A DNA stretch of 64,000 bases, from assembly GCA_035573435.1 (NCBI GenBank), contig DATMZR010000006.1:124001-188000 (forward strand), given 5' to 3'. This stretch comes from Solirubrobacterales bacterium. GTDB lineage: Bacteria; Actinomycetota; Thermoleophilia; Solirubrobacterales; 70-9. Positions 38,353 to 43,728 of the stretch are shown here, in pieces (the first letter of the stretch is position 1; every line of letters starts with the position of its first letter). A program made the translations under genes and the position numbers. The notes beneath the pieces were generated by a model. It worked only from the letters and a program-made list of their open reading frames with translations, was not told the DNA's origin and ran no database searches.

Positions 38353-39111
38353 GTGCGCGACGCCGAGTGCACGATGGGCGCTAGGGCTCGCTTCTCCAGA
38401 TCGCTCGTCGGCTACCGCTGCAGCGAGGTGGATGAGGCGATCGGCGCTCGCGAGCAACGGATCGGTGAGCTGGACCGGGTGGTCGCATGGCTCGCGGAGC
38501 GGGTGGTGGAGCGGGAGAGGGAGTTGCGCGAGGTTCGGGTGGAGCTCGGGCAGGCGCGCGAGCGCGGCGACGAGGCTCTGCGGGCGCTGAGCACCCTGGC
38601 GGACGACCTGGCCGGCGTAAGACGGCAGGCACGCGGCCAGGCGACGCGGATCCGGATGCGGGCGCTGGGGGAGGCGGCCGTGCTGCTCGGTCGGGTCGCC
38701 GAGTTGGACGGCGGTCGCAGCGAGCTGCGCGAGGGGTTGATCGAGTCGCTCCGGGAGGCGCTCGAACGAGTCGGCGCGGACGCTGAAGAAGAGTCTGACG
38801 GGCTGGCGCCGATCGCGGGCGCTAACGGTTTCGGCCGGTCAGGGCCGGGCGAGCTGTTCGATGGGCTGGTGGAAGTGGAGGTGGGCCCGTTCAGCGATTT
38901 CTCGCAGCTGGTCGGGTTCGAGGACGCGGCGGGCGGGATCGGCGCGACGTCGGAGGTCTCGGTGAAGCGGTTCACACAGGGACGCGCGACGCTGACGATG
39001 AGGTTCAAGCATCCGGTGGAGCTGTTGCGGGAGCTCGAGGAGCGGGCGCCGTTCGAGTTCCAGGTCCGCGACACGCGCGCGGACCGGATCGTTCTCGACG
39101 TCGACGGTTAG
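38353..39111 (+). CDS. DivIVA-like coiled-coil protein, function unknown
   Basis: A 252-residue protein. Its N-terminus (S-R-S-L-V-G-Y-R-C-S-E-V-D-E-A-I) resembles the lipid-binding DivIVA/GpsB start (F-x-x-x-x-x-G-Y-x-x-x-E-V-D). A coiled coil follows (about 25-110, many Glu/Arg). The C-terminal half (V-E-V-G-P-F-S-D-F-S-Q-L then V-K-R-F-T-Q-G-R-A-T-L-T-M) looks like a compact alpha/beta domain found in other actinobacterial coiled-coil proteins. It may be a polar scaffold protein. GTG 38353 or ATG 38374 is the start. Confidence 0.78.
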   Translation: MRDAECTMGARARFSRSLVGYRCSEVDEAIGAREQRIGELDRVVAWLAERVVERERELREVRVELGQARERGDEALRALSTLADDLAGVRRQARGQATRIRMRALGEAAVLLGRVAELDGGRSELREGLIESLREALERVGADAEEESDGLAPIAGANGFGRSGPGELFDGLVEVEVGPFSDFSQLVGFEDAAGGIGATSEVSVKRFTQGRATLTMRFKHPVELLRELEERAPFEFQVRDTRADRIVLDVDG

Positions 39112-39139
39112 TCGTATGGCCTAGCGGGTGGTCGGCCGG

Positions 39140-39145
39140 TAGGGT
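39140..39145 (+). promoter_or_regulatory. -10 box (TAGGGT) of the hydrolase gene
   Basis: TAGGGT, 6 bases before the ATG at 39152; leaderless pattern. Confidence 0.5.
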
Positions 39146-39151
39146 CCGGCC

Positions 39152-40045
39152 ATGGAGCTGATCGCTCCGGCGAATGGGATCGAGCTCACCTACGAGTCGT
39201 TTGGCGATTCCGCCGATCCGACGATGCTCATGATCATGGGCCTGGGAGTGCAGATGATCGGCTGGGACGCGGAGTTCTGCGAGTTCCTGGCCGGGCGGGG
39301 GTTTCGCGTGGTGCGGTTCGACAACCGGGACGTGGGGCGGTCGACGAAGATCGAGGGCGGGCCCCGGCCGGATGTGATGGCGGTGGCGATGGGCGACACG
39401 AGCTCGGCCAGCTACACGTTGGAGGAGATGTCGGAGGACTGCGCCGGGCTGCTCGATCACCTGGGCGTGGAGGCGGCGCATGTCGTGGGCGCCTCGCAGG
39501 GCGGGATGATCGCCCAGACGCTGGCGATCCGGCATCCGGGGCGCGTGATGTCGCTGGTCTCGATCATGTCGACCACCGGCGATCGGGCGGTCGGGCAGCC
39601 GCACCCGGAGGCCATGCCGGCGCTGCTCACGACTCCGCCGGCGGATCGGGACGGGTACGCGGAGCAGGTGGTGCTGGCGTTCCGGGCGATCGGCTCGCCT
39701 GGGTTCGAAGCGGACGAGGAGAGGCTCAGGCAGCGGGCGCGTGAGAGCTTCGATCGGGGCTACTACCCGGAGGGGACGGCGCGGCAACTCGTGGCGATCC
39801 TGGCGTCCGGTGATCGGACCGAGGCGCTCCGGCGCCTGGATGTGCCCACGGTGGTGATCCACGGGACGGACGACGCCCTGATCGACGTCTCGGGAGGGAC
39901 GGCCACCGCCGCGGCGATACCGGGAGCGGAGCTGGAGCTGATCGAGGGGATGGGGCACGACCTGCCGCGCGAACTGTGGCCGCGCTTCGTGGACCTGATC
40001 GTGGCGAACGCCGAGCGGGCCCACTCTCTCGACTCGATCTCGTAG
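39152..40045 (+). CDS. Alpha/beta hydrolase
   Basis: A 297-residue alpha/beta-hydrolase. Nucleophile elbow G-A-S-Q-G-G (Ser at about 111), oxyanion region I-M-G-L-G-V-Q-M near 27, the acid D-D-A-L near 240, and His in G-M-G-H-D-L near 266 complete the triad. It belongs to the branch with aclacinomycin methyl-esterase-like proteins (R-F-D-N-R-D-V-G-R-S). It probably cleaves an ester, but the substrate is unknown. Confidence 0.93.
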   Translation: MELIAPANGIELTYESFGDSADPTMLMIMGLGVQMIGWDAEFCEFLAGRGFRVVRFDNRDVGRSTKIEGGPRPDVMAVAMGDTSSASYTLEEMSEDCAGLLDHLGVEAAHVVGASQGGMIAQTLAIRHPGRVMSLVSIMSTTGDRAVGQPHPEAMPALLTTPPADRDGYAEQVVLAFRAIGSPGFEADEERLRQRARESFDRGYYPEGTARQLVAILASGDRTEALRRLDVPTVVIHGTDDALIDVSGGTATAAAIPGAELELIEGMGHDLPRELWPRFVDLIVANAERAHSLDSIS

Positions 40046-40101
40046 CGCTTTCGGCACGACCTGCGAACCACTGGCGACGGCTCGTCGGCGAACATACGTT
40101 C

Positions 40102-40510
40102 GTGATCAATCCCAACCACCGCGGCGCGATCGCCGAGACAGCGATAGCGCTCGAAGCGATCAAGGAGGGAGTCGAGGTCTACAAACCGCTCTCAGAGCAT
40201 GCTCGAGCCGATCTGGTCTTCGGAATTCAGGAGCGGCTCTTTCGCGTCCAGTGCAAAGTCGGCAGTCAGAAAGGGCGATGTCGTGATCGTCAGGTTGGTC
40301 AGCAACTGGCATTCGCCGCACGGCTACGTCCGCACCCGCTACTCGGCCGACGAGATCGATCCGGTGGCCGTTTATTGCCACGAGCTCGATCACTGCTATC
40401 TCCTACCCATCGAGCTCGTGGCCGGCCAGACCGGCGTGCAGCTGCGGCTCGCGCCGCCCAGGAATGGCCAGAGGGCGGCGCTAAACTGGGCGGCCGATCA
40501 CCAGCTTTCT
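40102..40510 (+). pseudogene. PD-(D/E)XK endonuclease of the I-Ssp6803I type, frameshifted, abutting tRNA-Ala
   Basis: From GTG 40102 the first ~57 codons (N-P-N-H-R-G-A-I-A-E near the start; A-D-L-V-F, then R-V-Q-C-K with Asp37, Gln50 and Lys52 as metal/catalytic residues) match PDDEXK_5 (PF11645). The rest (K-G-D-V-V-I-V-R-L through Y-C-H-E-L-D-H-C-Y-L-L-P and N-G-Q-R-A-A-L-N-W-A-A-D) is in the next frame. Dropping one base from AAAGGG at 40270-40275 restores a full-length protein. The second frame has no stop and runs straight into the tRNA gene at 40511. I-Ssp6803I is the group I intron-encoded endonuclease of a cyanobacterial tRNA gene. Confidence 0.78.
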
Positions 40511-40583
40511 GGGGCTGTAGCTCAGCTGGGAGAGCGTCGGAGTGGCACTCCGAAGGCCACGGGTTCGAGTCCCGTCAGCTCCA
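40511..40583 (+). tRNA. tRNA-Ala (anticodon GGC)
   Basis: A 73-base cloverleaf: acceptor GGGGCTG pairs with CAGCTCC (one G-U), D arm GCTC/GAGC, anticodon stem TCGGA/TCCGA with loop GTGGCAC giving anticodon GGC, T arm ACGGG/CCCGT with loop TTCGAGT, and discriminator A at 40583. CCA is not encoded. It is intronless. Confidence 0.97.
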
Positions 40584-40600
40584 CTCCCTCCGAGCCCGCG

Positions 40601-40735
40601 TCACATACCGTCGGCGCCCACAAGTTCCGCAACCACTTCGGTTGTTACATGGAGCGCACAGTGGCCGGCGAGGAGTTCCTCGTCACTCGCCGCGGCAAGC
40701 CCTGCGTCCGCCTCGCCCGCGCAACCCAAGCTACG
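40601..40735 (+). pseudogene. Phd/YefM-type antitoxin remnant
   Basis: In the same frame that leaves the tRNA gene, H-T-V-G-A-H-K-F-R-N-H-F-G then G-E-E-F-L-V-T-R-R-G-K-P-C-V-R-L matches the prevent-host-death (Phd/YefM) antitoxin fold almost to its end. There is no start codon in front and no stop after it, and no toxin gene is present. It is best read as a decayed type II antitoxin left just downstream of a tRNA. Confidence 0.6.
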
Positions 40736-40752
40736 CATCCCCGAAGGCGACG

Positions 40753-40758
40753 TATCAT
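40753..40758 (+). promoter_or_regulatory. -10 box (TATCAT) of the ABC ATPase gene
   Basis: TATCAT, 7 bases before the GTG at 40766; it supports that start over the longer frame that extends back through the tRNA. Confidence 0.55.
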
Positions 40759-40765
40759 CGACGGC

Positions 40766-41554
40766 GTGACGGGCGACCGACAGTCCGCCCCCGCGATCGA
40801 GCTCGTGGACGTGGTCAAGAACTTCGGTTCCAAGCGCGTCCTCGACGGAGTCGACCTCGCCGTGCCCGCCGGCGCGATCACCGTGCTCCTCGGCCCCTCC
40901 GGGGCGGGAAAGACCGTCACGATCAAGCACATCGTCGGCCTCATCACGCCCACCGCGGGGAGTGTGGTCATCGAAGGCGAGGACCTCGTCGACCTCTCCG
41001 AGACGCAGCTGTACGAGCTTCGGCGAGGGATGAGCGTCGTCCTCCAGGGCACCCTGCCGTTCACCTGCGGCCTCTTCTACTCGCTCAACGTGTACGAGAA
41101 CGTCGCCTTCGCGCTGCGCGCGCGGACCAACTGGTCACCCGAACGGATCGACGAGGTCACCCTCGCTCACCTCGGAATGGTGGGGCTGCGTGACCGCGCC
41201 CACGACATGCCCTCCCAACTGTCGGCGGGGATGTGCAAGCGAACAGCACTGGCGCGCGCGCTCGCGCTTGAGTCGCGCATCGTCATCATCGACGACTTCG
41301 ACAGCGGCATCGACGGCGTTCGCCTCGCCCTCCTCTGCGAGCTGATCCGCGACCTGCAGCGCAGCAGCGACACGACCTTCCTCGTCTCGACCCACGACAT
41401 GACGGCGGCGCGCAAGCTCGCCGATCACGTGGCCGTCATCCGGCAGGGCCGCATCGTCGCCAGCGGCGACGCCGAGTCACTGCTCGGCGCGGACAAGCCC
41501 CTGGTGCACCAGCTCCTCTCCGGCGAGCTGGCCGCCCTGCCGGTGTCCGCCTAG
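40766..41554 (+). CDS. ABC transporter ATP-binding protein, MlaF-like
   Basis: A 262-residue ATPase. Walker A G-P-S-G-A-G-K-T is at 43-50, signature L-S-A-G-M at 152-156, Walker B R-I-V-I-I-D-D at 171-177, and H-loop S-T-H-D at 208-211. The catalytic glutamate after Walker B is Asp177 and the following P-T is F-D. It is most similar to the MlaF/Ttg2A (Mce-linked lipid transport) branch, but no permease (MlaE/YrbE) or Mce gene is near. It overlaps the convergent DUF385 gene by 4 bases. Confidence 0.88.
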   Translation: MTGDRQSAPAIELVDVVKNFGSKRVLDGVDLAVPAGAITVLLGPSGAGKTVTIKHIVGLITPTAGSVVIEGEDLVDLSETQLYELRRGMSVVLQGTLPFTCGLFYSLNVYENVAFALRARTNWSPERIDEVTLAHLGMVGLRDRAHDMPSQLSAGMCKRTALARALALESRIVIIDDFDSGIDGVRLALLCELIRDLQRSSDTTFLVSTHDMTAARKLADHVAVIRQGRIVASGDAESLLGADKPLVHQLLSGELAALPVSA

Positions 41555-42003
41555 GCTCGCGTCCCTTCGATCCGAAAGACAGGGTGCTCGGGCGCGATTC
41601 GCGTCAACTCCTCGCCGGTGGAGTCCGGTCCAACGCCCCCAAAGAAGGCCCCGACCTCCCATTTCCATCTCTTCAGGTAGGCGCGGAGCACCGGCTCCTT
41701 CTCCTCGTCCGGTATCTCCACCGCGGCGAAGGGCTCCGTTCGCCGTCCGACGAGCAGGCGTCCCTCCGGGTTCGCCCGCAGGTTCCTCACCCACTGCGTC
41801 TCTCCACGCGGCGCCACCAGGTATCGAGCGCCCTCGAAATCGAGCGGATTCACGGGCGTCCTGCGCCACTCTCCACTCTTTCGCCCGCGCACCTCGAGGA
41901 CGCGAGAGCCCGCGAGGCTGATCCCGAGCCGAGTCAGCCTCCCGACGAGCGGGTTGAAAACGCGCCTATTGAGCCATCCCGGTGCCTGGTAGTGCTCCGG
42001 CAT
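41551..42003 (-). CDS. Deazaflavin (F420)-dependent nitroreductase family protein (DUF385)
   Basis: A 150-residue split-barrel protein of the F420H2-dependent family that includes mycobacterial Ddn. It has V-L-E-V-R-G-R-K-S-G-E-W-R-R-T-P-V (residues ~35-51), Y-L-V-A-P-R-G-E-T-Q-W-V-R-N-L-R and G-R-L-L-V-G-R-R. Members reduce nitro compounds, quinones or biliverdin with F420; the substrate here is unknown. Its presence implies that the organism makes coenzyme F420. Divergent from the metallo-beta-lactamase gene. Confidence 0.92.
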   Translation of the reverse strand: MPEHYQAPGWLNRRVFNPLVGRLTRLGISLAGSRVLEVRGRKSGEWRRTPVNPLDFEGARYLVAPRGETQWVRNLRANPEGRLLVGRRTEPFAAVEIPDEEKEPVLRAYLKRWKWEVGAFFGGVGPDSTGEELTRIAPEHPVFRIEGTRA

Positions 42004-42042
42004 CCGAGGCCCATCCTCTCACGACGCGGGCCCGCGCTCGGA

Positions 42043-42048
42043 TACGCT
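42043..42048 (+). promoter_or_regulatory. -10 box (TACGCT) of the MBL-fold gene
   Basis: TACGCT, 8 bases before the ATG at 42057. Leaderless pattern. Confidence 0.5.
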
Positions 42049-42056
42049 GGCGCGCC

Positions 42057-42728
42057 ATGGAGCGGCTCGCCGACGGCGTCTGGCACTTGAACACGATGTT
42101 CGTGCCGAACACCGTCAACGCCTATCTGCTGGAGGACGTCCTGATCGACGCGGGCACCCGCCAGTCCCGCACGAAGATTCTCCGCCAGCTCCGCGGCTAC
42201 GACGTGCGTGCCCACGCCCTCACCCACGCTCACCCCGACCACCAGGGCTCGAGCCACGCTGTGTGCGAGGAACTCGACATCCCCTTCTGGGTGCCCGATC
42301 GCGACGCCGACGCCGCGGAGAACCCCGACCTGATCCGCGAGCGCCAGCCCACACACCCGATGGCCCGCTTCTTCGTCAAGATCTTCACGGGCCCCGGCCA
42401 CCCCGTCGATCGCAAGCTCAACGAGGGCGACGAGATCGCGGGCTTCAAGGTCCTCGACGTTCCCGGTCACTCGGCCGGCCATGTGGCCTTCTGGCGGGAG
42501 TCCGACGGCGTCCTGGTGCTCGGCGACGTGCTCACCAACATGGACCAGCTCACGCTGCTCCCGGGGCTCCACGAGCCCAAGCCCTACCTGACGCCGGACC
42601 CCGCCGAGAACCGCCGCTCCGCGCAGAGGCTTCGCTCCCTGGAGCCGAAGCTCGTCCTCTTCGGCCACGGCGCCCCCGTGCGTGACACGAAGAAGTTCGT
42701 CGACTTCATCGACGCCCTGCCCGCCTAG
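42057..42728 (+). CDS. Metallo-beta-lactamase fold hydrolase
   Basis: A 223-residue MBL-fold protein. Zinc ligands are visible: T-H-A-H-P-D-H-Q-G-S (H-x-H-x-D-H), P-G-H-S-A-G-H-V (His), G-D-V-L-T-N (Asp) and G-H-G-A-P-V (His). The single-domain layout resembles glyoxalase II-like and quorum-lactonase-like hydrolases, but without a substrate clue. Tail-to-tail overlap of 4 bases with the next gene on the minus strand. Confidence 0.93.
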   Translation: MERLADGVWHLNTMFVPNTVNAYLLEDVLIDAGTRQSRTKILRQLRGYDVRAHALTHAHPDHQGSSHAVCEELDIPFWVPDRDADAAENPDLIRERQPTHPMARFFVKIFTGPGHPVDRKLNEGDEIAGFKVLDVPGHSAGHVAFWRESDGVLVLGDVLTNMDQLTLLPGLHEPKPYLTPDPAENRRSAQRLRSLEPKLVLFGHGAPVRDTKKFVDFIDALPA

Positions 42729-43432
42729 CCGGCCCTTTTGCAGTCACCAGCGCCCGTTCGACCACGCGCCACTCCGCGCGCCGCGTCGAGGGCCGCACAC
42801 GACCGCTCCGGCAGCCCGCGCCGAACCCGCCACGCCGCCCCCGAGAAGCCGAGGTTCGCCACCTTGGCGAAGCCGCGCTCGTCTTCGCGAAGCGCCAGCA
42901 GCAGGTGCGCGACCCGATCGCCGCTCGGCAGCCCGTCCTGATCGGCCACCCCGACACACCAGCAATCCACCCGGCGCCCTCCCGGCCGGACCATGAGCGC
43001 TCCCCGCTCCCCGACCAGCCACGTGCCCAGCTCGCCACGCTCGAGGGCCAGGCCGGACCGCGTCAGCAGCTCGCGCCCGCCCTGCCCGACCAGATCGCCG
43101 AGCAGCCCGAGCGCAACCCCATCAGCGCCCGGATCGCCGGCGCCCTGCCGGCGCACGGCCCGCTTGTCGCCGAGCGGGACAACAGAACGTGCTCCCCGGC
43201 GTGCCTGGAGCCGAGGCACGAACCAGGCATGCGCGAAGCAGCCGAGCGCCACCGGAAGGGTCAGCGGCGAGAGAAGCAGCAGCACGACGCCAGGGGCCGT
43301 GAACGCGACCACGATCCACATCGTCCATGCGGTCCACCGCCGCCCGTCGCGGCGCAGAGTCCGCTCGCTGGTTTCCTCGCGCCACCAAAGCGCGGCCGCC
43401 TCCGCGAGGCTCGGCCGCCCTGCCGCCTCCAT
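42725..43432 (-). CDS. Membrane protein, function unknown
   Basis: A 235-residue protein starting at ATG 43432. The N-terminal third is soluble and charged (A-A-A-L-W-W-R-E-E-T). Two hydrophobic helices follow (about 37-58 and 60-78), with A-H-A-W-F-V-P-R-L at the end of the second. The C-terminal half is a soluble domain rich in Arg/Gly with L-G-L-L-G-D-L-V-G and T-W-L-V-G-E-R-G-A. No family is named. It lies 5 bases after the 74-residue gene on the same strand, so they form a two-gene unit. Confidence 0.72.
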   Translation of the reverse strand: MEAAGRPSLAEAAALWWREETSERTLRRDGRRWTAWTMWIVVAFTAPGVVLLLLSPLTLPVALGCFAHAWFVPRLQARRGARSVVPLGDKRAVRRQGAGDPGADGVALGLLGDLVGQGGRELLTRSGLALERGELGTWLVGERGALMVRPGGRRVDCWCVGVADQDGLPSGDRVAHLLLALREDERGFAKVANLGFSGAAWRVRRGLPERSCAALDAARGVARGRTGAGDCKRAG

Positions 43433-43437
43433 GACCG

Positions 43438-43662
43438 CTAGCCGCCGGCGATCGGACGGCGCAGGACCACCAGGTCGGCGTCGAGCGGTAGCTCCCTGAC
43501 GACCTCGGCGCTCCCGTCGGCGCGAGGGACGCTCGCCAGCATGCCCTGGTCCAACTCGCGTCTGAACGCCTTGACGGCGGACTCCCTGGAGACCAGGTCC
43601 CCTTCCGTCCATTCCGCGAGCGTGGTGTGTCCCGTGCGATCCAGCCTGATCAAGCGCGCCAT
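43438..43662 (-). CDS. 74-residue conserved hypothetical protein
   Basis: A small acidic/hydrophobic protein (M-A-R-L-I-R-L-D-R-T-G-H-T-T-L-A-E-W near the start, V-R-E-L-P-L-D-A-D-L-V-V-L-R-R-P-I-A-G-G at the end). A strong AAGGAGG site lies 5 bases before the ATG, so this is a true translated gene rather than a shadow. It pairs with the downstream membrane protein. Function unknown; the shape suggests a small single-domain regulator or partner. Confidence 0.8.
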   Translation of the reverse strand: MARLIRLDRTGHTTLAEWTEGDLVSRESAVKAFRRELDQGMLASVPRADGSAEVVRELPLDADLVVLRRPIAGG

Positions 43663-43714
43663 CTGTCCTCCTTGGAGGTTGCTCGCGCTCCAATATACGC
43701 GCGCCGGTGACTCG

Positions 43715-43720
43715 TAAACT
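43715..43720 (+). promoter_or_regulatory. -10 box (TAAACT) of leuS
   Basis: TAAACT, 8 bases before the GTG at 43729; leaderless pattern. Confidence 0.5.
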
Positions 43721-43728
43721 CAGCCCCG

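Noticed and set aside
36466-38457. Long minus-strand frame across proA, nadD and rsfS
   Set aside because: No recognisable domain; shadow of conserved plus-strand genes.
40511-40583. Group I intron in the tRNA-Ala gene
   Set aside because: The tRNA cloverleaf is continuous with a 7-base anticodon loop; there is no insertion.
40199-41554. One 451-codon open frame running through the tRNA into the ABC ATPase as a single protein
   Set aside because: It passes through the tRNA and an antitoxin remnant; the ABC gene has its own start with a -10 box at 40753.
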